Source of the DNA: Pseudarthrobacter raffinosi
GTDB taxonomy: Bacteria > Actinomycetota > Actinomycetes > Actinomycetales > Micrococcaceae
Length of the DNA: 64,000 nucleotides
Assembly: GCF_023913735.1 (NCBI RefSeq)
Contig: NZ_JAMXBH010000014.1
Coordinates: 62,001 to 126,000, forward strand
Direction of reading: 5' to 3'
Part shown: positions 47,148-55,361 of the stretch, piece after piece
Layout: every line of letters begins with the position of its first letter
How positions within the stretch are numbered: position 1 is the first letter of the stretch
Position numbers and translations under genes: made by a program
Notes under the pieces: model-generated
The model's database searches: none
Seen by the model: the letters and a program-made list of their open reading frames with translations, nothing else
Told to the model about the DNA's origin: nothing

Positions 47148-48179
47148 ATGAATCGCTCAGCCAGCATTAAGGACGTCGCCAACCACGCAAGCGTGGCCGT
47201 GGGCACGGTGTCCAACGTCCTGAACTACCCGGACAGGGTTTCCCAGCGGACCAAGGAGCGGGTCCTGCGTGCCATCAACGAGCTGGGCTTCGTCCGCAAT
47301 GACGCCGCCCGCCAGTTGCGCGCCGGTCACAGCAGGACCATCGGGCTGATCGTGCTCGACGTCGGCAACCCCTTCTTCACATCGGTGGTGCGGGCCGCCG
47401 AAGACGCCGCGGCACTCCAGGGCAGCGCCGTGCTCCTCGGCGACAGCGGCCACAACGCCAGCCGGGAATCCAACTACATCGACCTGTTCCAGGAACAGCG
47501 CGTCCAGGGGCTGCTCATCTCCCCCGTCGGCGACGTCACCGACCGCCTCGACCAGCTGCGTGAGCGCGGCGTGCCCACCGTCCTGGTGGACCGGCTCGCC
47601 GATGAGAGCAAGTACAGCTCCGTCTCAGTGGACGACGACGCCGGCGGGTACCTCGCTGCCCGGCACCTGCTGGACACCGGCCGCCGTCGGCTCGCCTTTG
47701 TGGGTGGCCCCGCCTCGATCCGCCAGGTGGCGGACCGCCTGCAGGGCGCGCAGCGCGCCGTGCAGGAGGAACCGGACGCCACCCTGGAGGTCCTGGATTC
47801 GGACGGCCAGACTGTGCTGGCCGGTCGGAGCGTGGGCAACATGCTCGTGGAGCGTGGGCTCGCGGACCTGCCGGATGGCATCTTCTGCGCCAACGACCTC
47901 CTGGCCCTGGGTGTGATGCAGTCGCTGACCATGACGCACAGGCTGAGGATTCCCGAGGACATTGCGCTGATCGGCTATGACGACATCGACTTTGCCGTCT
48001 CCGCGGTGGTACCCCTCTCCTCCATCCGGCAGCCCACCGAGGCGCTGGGGCGCACGGCTATCGAGCTGTTGGCCGAGGAACTCGACTCCAACACTCCAAA
48101 GCACCGGGCCGTCATCTTCACCCCCGAACTGGTGGTCCGGCAGAGCACCGCCCCGGCGAAGGGATCCTTCGCCGGCTAG
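47148..48179 (+). CDS. LacI-family transcriptional regulator of rhamnose genes
   Basis: The 343-residue protein has the LacI helix-turn-helix [20 protein letters not shown] and hinge [20 protein letters not shown] at the N-terminus. A periplasmic-binding-protein-like sensor domain follows with typical [25 protein letters not shown] and [12 protein letters not shown]. The ATG at 47148 follows CACGGAGA; an earlier in-frame GTG would add non-conserved residues. It is divergent from rhaM, with paired operators between them, so it probably represses the rhamnose genes until rhamnose (or rhamnulose) is present. Confidence 0.9.
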   Translation: MNRSASIKDVANHASVAVGTVSNVLNYPDRVSQRTKERVLRAINELGFVRNDAARQLRAGHSRTIGLIVLDVGNPFFTSVVRAAEDAAALQGSAVLLGDSGHNASRESNYIDLFQEQRVQGLLISPVGDVTDRLDQLRERGVPTVLVDRLADESKYSSVSVDDDAGGYLAARHLLDTGRRRLAFVGGPASIRQVADRLQGAQRAVQEEPDATLEVLDSDGQTVLAGRSVGNMLVERGLADLPDGIFCANDLLALGVMQSLTMTHRLRIPEDIALIGYDDIDFAVSAVVPLSSIRQPTEALGRTAIELLAEELDSNTPKHRAVIFTPELVVRQSTAPAKGSFAG

Positions 48180-48286
48180 GGATCTCCGCTTCGAGCAGTT
48201 ATGGATTCGAGCAGTTCTGGAGAAGCCTCCTTGACGCCCGGACACTAGCGTGGACCCCAAGAGACCGCCAAGGAAGGAAACCCGCA

Positions 48287-48751
48287 ATGACGGACACGAA
48301 CAAGACCGGCACGAGCGCCAAGTCGTACGACGGCTTCGATGCAGACGAACGCGCCGCAATGAAGGAACGGGCCCAGGAGCTCAAGACGGCTACACGGCGC
48401 GGATCACGCGGCGCCAATGTTGATGGGGAGAGCGACGTGCTTGCGAAGATCGCCGAGATGCCGGAACCGGACCGCGTCATGGCGGAGCGGATTCATGCCA
48501 TCATCAAGGCCAGCGCCCCGGAACTCACACCAAAGACCTGGTACGGAATGCCCGGGTATGCCAAGGACGGCAAGGTTGTCTGCTTCTTCCAAAGCTCGCA
48601 CAAGTTCAAGACCCGGTATTCAACCCTCGGCTTTAACGACGTGGCCGGCCTAGACGACGGCACCATGTGGCCAACCGCCTTCGCCCTCACGGAGCTCACG
48701 GCCGAGGACGAGACAAGGATCGTCGAGCTCGTGAAGAAGGCGGTCGGCTAG
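48287..48751 (+). CDS. DUF1801 (YdhG-like) protein
   Basis: The 154-residue protein has a Lys/Glu-rich N-terminus ([19 protein letters not shown]). The DUF1801-like fold follows from about residue 65: [20 protein letters not shown] then [17 protein letters not shown] and YSTLGF. Relatives include the Bacillus iron-chaperone-like YdhG and small actinobacterial proteins. AAGGAAGGA precedes the ATG. It is probably a stand-alone gene; a biochemical role is not established. Confidence 0.85.
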   Translation: MTDTNKTGTSAKSYDGFDADERAAMKERAQELKTATRRGSRGANVDGESDVLAKIAEMPEPDRVMAERIHAIIKASAPELTPKTWYGMPGYAKDGKVVCFFQSSHKFKTRYSTLGFNDVAGLDDGTMWPTAFALTELTAEDETRIVELVKKAVG

Positions 48752-48858
48752 CGGCTCAGCTTGCCCCGGACGGGGACGCCCGAGCTCCCGCAATTTCCTC
48801 TTGCCAGTTCGTGCCAACGGTGGGACTCTGCTGGAAGAGCGAGAGGTCCGTGAGTCCC

Positions 48859-50253
48859 ATGGCACAAAGCACGGAAATCGACGGCGTTGCTGTCGATGAA
48901 TTACAAACAACCTTTCGGGGCGACCTCGTCCGTCCGGCTGACGCTGGTTACGATGAGCACCGCAAGGTGTGGAACGGATCGATTGATCGCCGTCCCGCAC
49001 TCGTAGCCCGCTGCACCGGCGTCGCAGACGTGCGATCTGCCATCCGGTTCGCCCGCTCGCACAATCTGCTGGCCGCTGTGCGCGGAGGCGGACATAGCTT
49101 TCCCGGGCTGTCAGTGTGCGACGACGGAATGCTCATCGATCTCGGGCCCATGAAGGGCATCCGCGTGGACCCCGAGGCTCGGACGGTCCGCGTCCAGGCC
49201 GGCGTGCTGCTCGGCGAACTCGATCGCGAGACGCAGGAGTTCGGCCTCGCCGTCCCGTCGGGAATCGTCACGCATACCGGGGTTGCGGGCCTCACGCTGG
49301 GCGGCGGCATCGGCTGGGTCATGCGCAAGCACGGACTCACCATCGACCAGCTGCTGTCTGTGGACGTGGTCACCGCGGACGGCGAACTGGTCAGGGCCAG
49401 CGAGGATCAGAACGCCGATCTCTTCTGGGGCGTGCGGGGCGGCGGCGGGAACTTCGGCATCGTCACCGACTTCGAGTTCCGGCTGAACCCAGTGGGCCCC
49501 TACGTTATGGCTGGTCCGGTCTTCTGGCCGATGGAAGATGCCCCCGAAGTGCTCCGCTTTTACCGGGACTGGATCGCGGACTGTCCCGACGAGCTCATGA
49601 CTATCGCCGTGCAGCGGAGGGCCCCGGCACTGCCGATCGTCCCGCCAGACCTGGTGGGCAAGCGCGTCCTTGCGGTCACGGCCTGCTTCGCGGGACCGGT
49701 CGAGGAGGGCGAACGGGTCCTGCGGCCGCTCAAGGAATTCGGTTCGCCCGTGCTCGATTTTTGCCGGCCCAAGCCATTCCTGGAGCATCAAAGGACGTTT
49801 GATCCGTCGTTCCCGCACGGCTGGCATTACTACGTCCGGTCGTGCGACGTCGCGGCCCTCAGCGACGACGTCATCGACGTCATGGCTGAGTACGGCAGCC
49901 GCATTACCTCGCCAGTCACCAGCGTCGCCCTGTGGCAGATGGGCGGTGCGGTGGGAAGGATCGACGACGGCGCTACCGCCTTCAACGGCCGCCAGGCCGG
50001 GTTCACGTTCAACATCAACGGCAACAGCAAGACCGCCGACGGCTTCGATGCCGAGCGCCAGTGGGCCCGGGACTATTGGTCTGCCCTGGCGCCCCACCAC
50101 ACCAGCGTCTACGTGAACTTCCTCATGGAAGAGGGCGAGGAACGCGTCAGGCATGCATACGGCGCCGCCAAGTACGACCGGCTCAAGGCACTCAAGCAAA
50201 AATACGACCCAACGAACTTCTTCAGGCTCAACCAGAACATCAGGCCTGACTGA
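48859..50253 (+). CDS. FAD-linked oxidoreductase, berberine-bridge (BBE) type
   Basis: The 464-residue flavoenzyme has a PP-loop FAD domain with RGGGHSFPGLSVCDDGMLID, in which the His probably bonds FAD covalently. GIVTHTGVAGLTLGGGIGW and LFWGVRGGGGNFGIVT follow, and the C-terminal BBE segment is YDRLKALKQKYDPTNFFRLN. Relatives oxidise sugars or other alcohols with oxygen; a second Cys linkage (CGG) is not seen, so attachment is probably through His alone. There is no signal peptide. The ATG at 48859 is used; a GTG at 48850 lies nearer the GAGAGG site and is a real alternative. Confidence 0.87.
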   Translation: MAQSTEIDGVAVDELQTTFRGDLVRPADAGYDEHRKVWNGSIDRRPALVARCTGVADVRSAIRFARSHNLLAAVRGGGHSFPGLSVCDDGMLIDLGPMKGIRVDPEARTVRVQAGVLLGELDRETQEFGLAVPSGIVTHTGVAGLTLGGGIGWVMRKHGLTIDQLLSVDVVTADGELVRASEDQNADLFWGVRGGGGNFGIVTDFEFRLNPVGPYVMAGPVFWPMEDAPEVLRFYRDWIADCPDELMTIAVQRRAPALPIVPPDLVGKRVLAVTACFAGPVEEGERVLRPLKEFGSPVLDFCRPKPFLEHQRTFDPSFPHGWHYYVRSCDVAALSDDVIDVMAEYGSRITSPVTSVALWQMGGAVGRIDDGATAFNGRQAGFTFNINGNSKTADGFDAERQWARDYWSALAPHHTSVYVNFLMEEGEERVRHAYGAAKYDRLKALKQKYDPTNFFRLNQNIRPD

Positions 50254-50313
50254 TGACCTTGCTATTGGATCGGAGAACGTCATGCTCAAAACCTTGGATG
50301 TGACGAGCCCCGG

Positions 50314-50985
50314 TCAGATTTTCTGCACTCTGAGGTTCCGGTAGGCGGCCTTCAGCGGTGCCATCTGGCGGAAGCCGATGCGGCCGCCGCCCAGCACTTT
50401 GTCCGACGGGTCCCACCATTCAAAGAGCGGCAATCCGTTGATGGCGAAGGCCACACGAGGTCCGTCCTTCACCACTTCCATCCGGTAGAAATCCACCGCA
50501 TCCTCGGTAGGCGGCAGCGGATCCGCGCCCTGGGCCACCAGATCAAAGCCGGCGCTTTTCCGGAGGTTGCAGGTACGGAAGGCCCGCTCGGACTCGTATT
50601 TGTGCCGGAAGTAGGACACGTGCAGGGCGTCGATATCGCCGGAGTGGTACTGCGGGTAGTAGCCCGTCCGCGGTTCGAGTCCGGCCGAAAACAGGTCTTG
50701 GCCGCCGTGGCCCGCGGCTGAGAAGAACAGTATGGCCAGGCCCGGCTCCGCGATGGGCAGGAACTCCCAGCTGATCCGGATGCCGTCAGGGAACTCCTCG
50801 GGGCACCAGAGTGTCCAGTGCGCGTGGTCGCCGAACTCTTCATCGTCCAGCGAGCCGGACAGCTCAAGCGCACCGTTGTGGCTTCCCGTGCTCAGCGGCC
50901 CTTCCGCCACCCAGCCAGACAGGTCCGCCGGGCCGGCGAGGGGGTTGCTGTAGAGCAGCCCGGTGCTGGCTTGCCGCGCGCCCAC
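50314..50985 (-). CDS. DUF1961 (lectin-like) family protein
   Basis: The 223-residue protein has a concanavalin-like beta-sandwich composition: DEEFGDHAHWTLWCPEEFPDG, ISWEFLPIAEPGLAILFFSA, DIDALHVSYFRHK and FYRMEVVKDGPRVAFAINGL, ending in FRQMAPLKAAYRNLRVQ. This matches DUF1961, found in polysaccharide-use loci. There is no signal peptide, so it is cytoplasmic. The GTG start follows the stop of the acetylesterase gene directly. It is the last gene of the rhamnogalacturonan operon; the role may be processing of imported unsaturated oligosaccharides, which is inference. Confidence 0.8.
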   Translation of the reverse strand: MGARQASTGLLYSNPLAGPADLSGWVAEGPLSTGSHNGALELSGSLDDEEFGDHAHWTLWCPEEFPDGIRISWEFLPIAEPGLAILFFSAAGHGGQDLFSAGLEPRTGYYPQYHSGDIDALHVSYFRHKYESERAFRTCNLRKSAGFDLVAQGADPLPPTEDAVDFYRMEVVKDGPRVAFAINGLPLFEWWDPSDKVLGGGRIGFRQMAPLKAAYRNLRVQKI

Positions 50986-51726
50986 CTAGCCCCGCCTCGC
51001 CGTCGTGAGCACCGCCGTCGGAAGTACCGCCGTCGCGCTGTCCTGGGAGCCCGCCCCGCCCGGGCCGAAGCCGAGCCGCCCAAGCTGGGCGGCAACCTCC
51101 GCCGCCACGAGGGACGCACCGCGCTGGGAGAAGTGCGTATTGTCCGCCAGCCCTGCCGGCCAGAACGCGTGCTCGCCCGATCCGAACTGGCAGAACAGGG
51201 ACTGCGATTCCGCAACCCCCAGCTCCACATACAGCGCACGCGTCCAGGCGTTTAGGTCGACGGCTGGCAGCTGCAGCTCAAGCGCGAGCTCCCGGACCAC
51301 GTCAGGGTAATCCTCCAGGCTGTCCTCCAGGACGCTGTCCACGCTGGAGTGTCCAGCCGGCCCGCCCAGGAAGTGCCGGCGCTCCACCGACGTGCAGAGC
51401 ACCGGCACAGCGCCCAGGTCACGGACCTCCGCCACCATGGTGCGCAGGTTGGCGGCGTAACCCGTCCTGGCCGCGAGGTGGACCTTCTTCTGGTCGTTGT
51501 GCCCGAACTGGATCAGGACAAGGTCGCCCTCCGCCGCGGTTTCGAGCAGCTGCCCCCAGAGCCCTTCCTCGCGGAAGGACTCCGTGCTGGCACCGCCCTT
51601 GGCGAAGTTGTGCACCGCGGCCCAGGAGTACACGTGGCGGGGCAGGTGCGCTCCCCAGCCACTCATTGGGTACTCGTAAGTGGGGCAGTTTGCCACCGTG
51701 GAATCTCCGGCGAGCAGGATTTTCAT
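50986..51726 (-). CDS. Rhamnogalacturonan acetylesterase (SGNH hydrolase)
   Basis: The 246-residue SGNH/GDSL-type esterase has block I LAGDSTVANCP (Ser near residue 9), Gly in FAKGGASTESF, block III Asn in IQFGHNDQKK and the His/Asp block DNTHFSQRGA. These are the motifs of rhamnogalacturonan acetylesterases, which remove acetyl groups from galacturonate in pectin backbones. No signal peptide is seen, so it would act on imported oligosaccharides. It lies 50 bases after the importer permease gene in the same operon. Confidence 0.9.
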   Translation of the reverse strand: MKILLAGDSTVANCPTYEYPMSGWGAHLPRHVYSWAAVHNFAKGGASTESFREEGLWGQLLETAAEGDLVLIQFGHNDQKKVHLAARTGYAANLRTMVAEVRDLGAVPVLCTSVERRHFLGGPAGHSSVDSVLEDSLEDYPDVVRELALELQLPAVDLNAWTRALYVELGVAESQSLFCQFGSGEHAFWPAGLADNTHFSQRGASLVAAEVAAQLGRLGFGPGGAGSQDSATAVLPTAVLTTARRG

Positions 51727-51776
51727 GCTGTTGCTTTCTGTTGGTTACCAGACACCTCAGGGTGCGGCCAGGGCCG

Positions 51777-52649
51777 TCAGCCCTTGACCGAGCCGATGAG
51801 CATGCCCTTGGCGAAATGTTTTTGCAGGAAGGGGTAGAAGATGAGGATGGGCAGGGTGGCCACCACGATTACGGCGAACTTGATGCTTTGTTCGGGCGGG
51901 ATGTAGTTGGGGTCCACGTTGCCGGTGCCGAGGAGGTCGGAGGAGGCGGTGACCTGGCGCAGGTACATCTGCAGCGTCCATTTGGAGTTGTCGCTCAGGT
52001 AGAGCAGCGGTGACATGAAGTCGTTCCAGATGCCCACGGCGTAGAACAGCGCGAACGTTGCGAGGACCGGTTTGGAGAGCGGCAGCAGGATCCGCCAGAG
52101 GATTCCTACTTCGGTGGCGCCGTCCATCTTCGCCGATTCCTCCAGCTCGGCGGGGAGTTCCTGGAAGAAGTTCTTGATGATGATCAGGCTGAACGGGTTG
52201 ATGGCCGCGGGCAGGATCAGCGCCCAGTAGGAGTTGAGCAGGCCGAGGTCCTTGACGAGCAGGAAGGTGGGGATCATGCCGCCGGAGAAGACCATGGCGA
52301 AGACCACCAGGGACATGATGAGCTGGCGGCCGCGGAGGTTCCGTTTGGCCAGCGGGTAGGCCATGGTGACGGTCAGGACCAGCTGCACCACGGTGCCCAC
52401 AACGGTGACCAGCACCGTGGTGACCAGGGCACGGATGAACGCGGGCGTGGAGAAGATGTATTCGTAGGCGCCCAGACTGAACTGCTCGGGCCAGACGAAG
52501 AAGGCCCGCCGGGTGATTTCCGCTTCGGTCGCGAAGGAGCCGGCGAACACGTAGACGAACGGCAGCAGCGTGATGATGCCGATCAGGCTCAGGAAGACGT
52601 AGTTGGCGGCGTCGAAGATCCGCCCGCCGGTGGTGTTGTGAATCTTCAT
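51777..52649 (-). CDS. Sugar ABC transporter permease, LplC/MalG type
   Basis: The 290-residue inner-membrane protein has six membrane segments and the EAA loop EELEESAKMDGATEVGILWRILLPLSKP near residue 175. The CUT1 features LINPFSLIIIKNF and GTGNVDPNYIPPEQSIKFA are those of LplC-like permeases for oligogalacturonide or rhamnogalacturonide uptake. It pairs with the other permease, its start overlapping that stop (TAATG). Confidence 0.93.
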   Translation of the reverse strand: MKIHNTTGGRIFDAANYVFLSLIGIITLLPFVYVFAGSFATEAEITRRAFFVWPEQFSLGAYEYIFSTPAFIRALVTTVLVTVVGTVVQLVLTVTMAYPLAKRNLRGRQLIMSLVVFAMVFSGGMIPTFLLVKDLGLLNSYWALILPAAINPFSLIIIKNFFQELPAELEESAKMDGATEVGILWRILLPLSKPVLATFALFYAVGIWNDFMSPLLYLSDNSKWTLQMYLRQVTASSDLLGTGNVDPNYIPPEQSIKFAVIVVATLPILIFYPFLQKHFAKGMLIGSVKG

Positions 52650-53665
52650 TAGAACAGTCCGCTCTGGTTGAATCGCTTGGCCAGGGCGTTGGTGCCGAAG
52701 ATCAGCACGATGCCCACCAGGGACTTGAACAGACCCACGGCGGTGGAGTAGCTGTAGGCGCCCTGGGTGATGCCCACGAAGTACACGTAGGTGTCAAAGA
52801 CCTCAGCCACCCCGCGGTTCAAGGCGTTCGTCATGAGGTAGATCTGCTCGAAACCGGTGTTGAGCATCTGCCCGATCGCCAGGATCAGCATCACGATGAT
52901 GGTGGAGCGGATCCCGGGCAGGGTGATGTGCCAGACCCGGCGGAACCGGCCGGCGCCGTCGATGATCGCGGCCTCGTACTGGTCCTGGTCCACGGTGGCC
53001 AGGGCGGCGAGGAAGATGATAGTCCCCCAGCCGGTGTTCTTCCAGATATCCTGCAGCACAATGAGCGGCCGGAACCAGGCCGGGTCGGAGAGGAAGTCGA
53101 TGTCGGTGCCCAGGACGTTGTTGATGAACAGGAACAGCGGCCCGAAGTCCAGGGCGAAGAGCAGGAAGCTCAGCGACGCCACGATGGTCCAGGACAGGAA
53201 GTGCGGGATGTAGACGAGGGTCTGGACGGTTCGTTTGAGGATGGAGAGGCGGACCTCGTTCAGCAGCAGCGCCAGCACAATGGTCAGCGGGAACGCGATG
53301 CCCAGGCTCAGGAACGCCAGGATCAGGGTGTTGCCCAGCAGCCGGCCGAAGTCCGGGTTGGCGAAGAAATCCTGGAATTGCTGGAACCCCACCCACGGGC
53401 TGGCGTTCACACCCAGGAACGGAACGTAATCCTTGAACGCGATTGACACCCCGTACATCGGGGCGTAGCGGAACACCGCGAAATACAGCACGCCGGGCAG
53501 CAACAGCAGGTACAGCCATTTGTAATGCGCGAGATGGATCGAAAACTTGCCGCGCGGGACCTTCGGGGGCTTGGCGGGTTTCTTAGCTTTGCCTTGGCCG
53601 GACTCCGTGCCGGCTCCGTCGCCGGCGCCGATGTTCGAGGCCAGCGCGTCTGTCAGTTGCGACAT
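52649..53665 (-). CDS. Sugar ABC transporter permease, LplB type
   Basis: The 338-residue protein has a Lys/Pro-rich N-terminal tail and six membrane segments. The LplB/YtcP-like start is YKWLYLLLLPGVLYFAVFRYAPMYG, and the EAA loop is QYEAAIIDGAGRFRRVWHITLPGI near residue 230. It heterodimerises with the LplC-type permease. AAAGGAGG lies just before the ATG. A GC-rich hairpin lies between it and the binding-protein gene. No ATP-binding subunit is encoded in the operon. Confidence 0.93.
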   Translation of the reverse strand: MSQLTDALASNIGAGDGAGTESGQGKAKKPAKPPKVPRGKFSIHLAHYKWLYLLLLPGVLYFAVFRYAPMYGVSIAFKDYVPFLGVNASPWVGFQQFQDFFANPDFGRLLGNTLILAFLSLGIAFPLTIVLALLLNEVRLSILKRTVQTLVYIPHFLSWTIVASLSFLLFALDFGPLFLFINNVLGTDIDFLSDPAWFRPLIVLQDIWKNTGWGTIIFLAALATVDQDQYEAAIIDGAGRFRRVWHITLPGIRSTIIVMLILAIGQMLNTGFEQIYLMTNALNRGVAEVFDTYVYFVGITQGAYSYSTAVGLFKSLVGIVLIFGTNALAKRFNQSGLF

Positions 53666-53692
53666 TCAGGCCTCCTTTCTGGTGGTAAGGAT

Positions 53693-53738
53693 CCGCCGCC
53701 GGCCGGCCCGCAGGGTGTGCGGACCGGCCGGGCGGCGC
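53693..53738 (-). terminator. GC-rich hairpin between binding protein and permease genes
   Basis: CGCCGCCGGCCGG (53694-53706) and CCGGCCGGGCGGCG (53724-53737) form a strong stem with one bulge and a 17-base loop. There is no T-run. Such hairpins often protect the upstream transcript end so that binding protein is made in excess over permease. Confidence 0.65.
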
Positions 53739-53748
53739 CGGAGGTCTG

Positions 53749-55278
53749 TTACTTGCTGTCCTGCCAGAGCTTGTTGATCTCTTCCTGGACCTTGTCGCCG
53801 CCGCTGGTCTTCCACAGTTTGATGGCGTCCTTCAGTCCTTGCTCATCGATTTGGCCGGCCAGGTACTTGATCCGGGCGTCCGCCACGATGTTGTCCAGCT
53901 GCGCGCCCTTCGCCACGTAAGTGGGTGACACGAAAGCCGCGGCCGGGTTGTAAACGGCGCTCTTCAGATCCTCGGCCATGACCTCAACGCGCTTGTCGAA
54001 GACTTTCTGCTCGTAATCCGACGCCTGCTTGACCGGGTAGAAGTTGTTGCCGGTGACGTTGGTGCCCAGCTGCGCGTAGCTCTTGATGTCCGTGTTGACG
54101 ACCTTGCCCTCGGGGGTTTCGGGCTTGATGGTGGCTGCCTTGCCGTCCTCGACGGCGAAGTTCACGCCTTCGATGCCGTTGTTGAAAAGCGTGGCTACTT
54201 CCTTGCCGTTCATGGTGTTCAGGAACTCCAGCACCGTTTTCAGCTCAGCCTCGGTGCGGACGCTGGTCTTGGGAATGGCCAGGAAGCCTGAGTAACCATC
54301 GGTCGGGTGTGCGTTGAGTTCGCCGTCCGGTCCCTTGAGGTTGCCGACGAAACCCACTTTGTTTTCGAAGTCGTTGGGGTTGGCCTGCTTGAAGAGGTTG
54401 ATGAGGACACTGACGCGGGAGTCGACGTCGACAATGATGCCGCCCTTGCCGTTGAAGAACGGCTCGTTCCACTTAGTGCCGTCGAACGTGGCGAAGTCGG
54501 GGTTGATGAGCTTCTCGTCCAACATCTTTTTGACGAAGCGGTTGGCTTCGAGGAACTCCTCGGTCTCGAAGCTCGGGATCAGCTTGCCGTCCTTTTCGGT
54601 CCACCGGTTACCGGCGCCGTACCATTCTTCGATGATGTCGTAGGGGCTGTTGGATCCCAGCGCACCCCATTTGGGGATGGTGATGCCCCAGGTGTCATCC
54701 TGCCCGTTGCCGTCCGGGTCCTGTTCGGTGAAGGCCTTGGCCACGTTGTAGAGATCCTCCGTGGTTTCCGGAGCTTTCAGGCCCAGCTTGTCCAGCCAGT
54801 CCTGGCGGAACATCACGGCCGCACGCATCGGTCCGCGTGCCCGAAAGATGCCGTAGACCTTGCCATTAACGCTGGCGTTGTTCTGCACCTCCGGGAAGGT
54901 GGTCTTGAGGTTGGGGTACTCGTCCAACTTGTCCGTGAGGTCCCAGAAGGCGCCGGCCTCAGCGTTCTTGACGAACCCGGGGGATTTGCTCTGGACCACC
55001 AGGACGTGCGGGATCTCAGATGAGGCAAGGGTGATGTTCATCTTGTCTTCGTAGGAGGCGTTCGGCGTCCAGGTGATGTTGACGTCCTTGCCGGTGAGTT
55101 CCTCCAATTTCTGCTGCACGGCTCCGTCAGGTGTGGGCGGCTGTGCTTCCAGGAACGGAGCCATCACGTTGATCGTTGAGAGGTCCGCCGACGGGGTCTC
55201 ACCGCCCCCGCATGCAGTCAGAGTCAGTGCCGTGGCGGTCACGACGGCGGCGGCCAGGCTGAGTTTTCTGGTGATCAT
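53749..55278 (-). CDS. Extracellular sugar-binding lipoprotein, LplA type
   Basis: The 509-residue protein has a signal peptide ending TALTLTACGGGE (lipobox LTAC, Cys about 23), then a family 1 solute-binding fold with LEELTGKDVNITWTPNASYEDK and LPEAD-like FPKTSVRTEAELKTVLEFLN. The size and pattern match LplA/YtcQ-type binding proteins of the CUT1 family for large pectin fragments. It is anchored outside the membrane and hands substrate to the LplB/LplC-type permeases downstream. AAAGGAAC precedes the ATG. Confidence 0.92.
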   Translation of the reverse strand: MITRKLSLAAAVVTATALTLTACGGGETPSADLSTINVMAPFLEAQPPTPDGAVQQKLEELTGKDVNITWTPNASYEDKMNITLASSEIPHVLVVQSKSPGFVKNAEAGAFWDLTDKLDEYPNLKTTFPEVQNNASVNGKVYGIFRARGPMRAAVMFRQDWLDKLGLKAPETTEDLYNVAKAFTEQDPDGNGQDDTWGITIPKWGALGSNSPYDIIEEWYGAGNRWTEKDGKLIPSFETEEFLEANRFVKKMLDEKLINPDFATFDGTKWNEPFFNGKGGIIVDVDSRVSVLINLFKQANPNDFENKVGFVGNLKGPDGELNAHPTDGYSGFLAIPKTSVRTEAELKTVLEFLNTMNGKEVATLFNNGIEGVNFAVEDGKAATIKPETPEGKVVNTDIKSYAQLGTNVTGNNFYPVKQASDYEQKVFDKRVEVMAEDLKSAVYNPAAAFVSPTYVAKGAQLDNIVADARIKYLAGQIDEQGLKDAIKLWKTSGGDKVQEEINKLWQDSK

Positions 55279-55361
55279 GTTGTTCCTTTGTCCACTTCTT
55301 CGGGGTTGGGTCCGGCAGTTCAGTTCACCGGGGTCGGTTGGTGCAGTTGTGTTGGTGCTGT

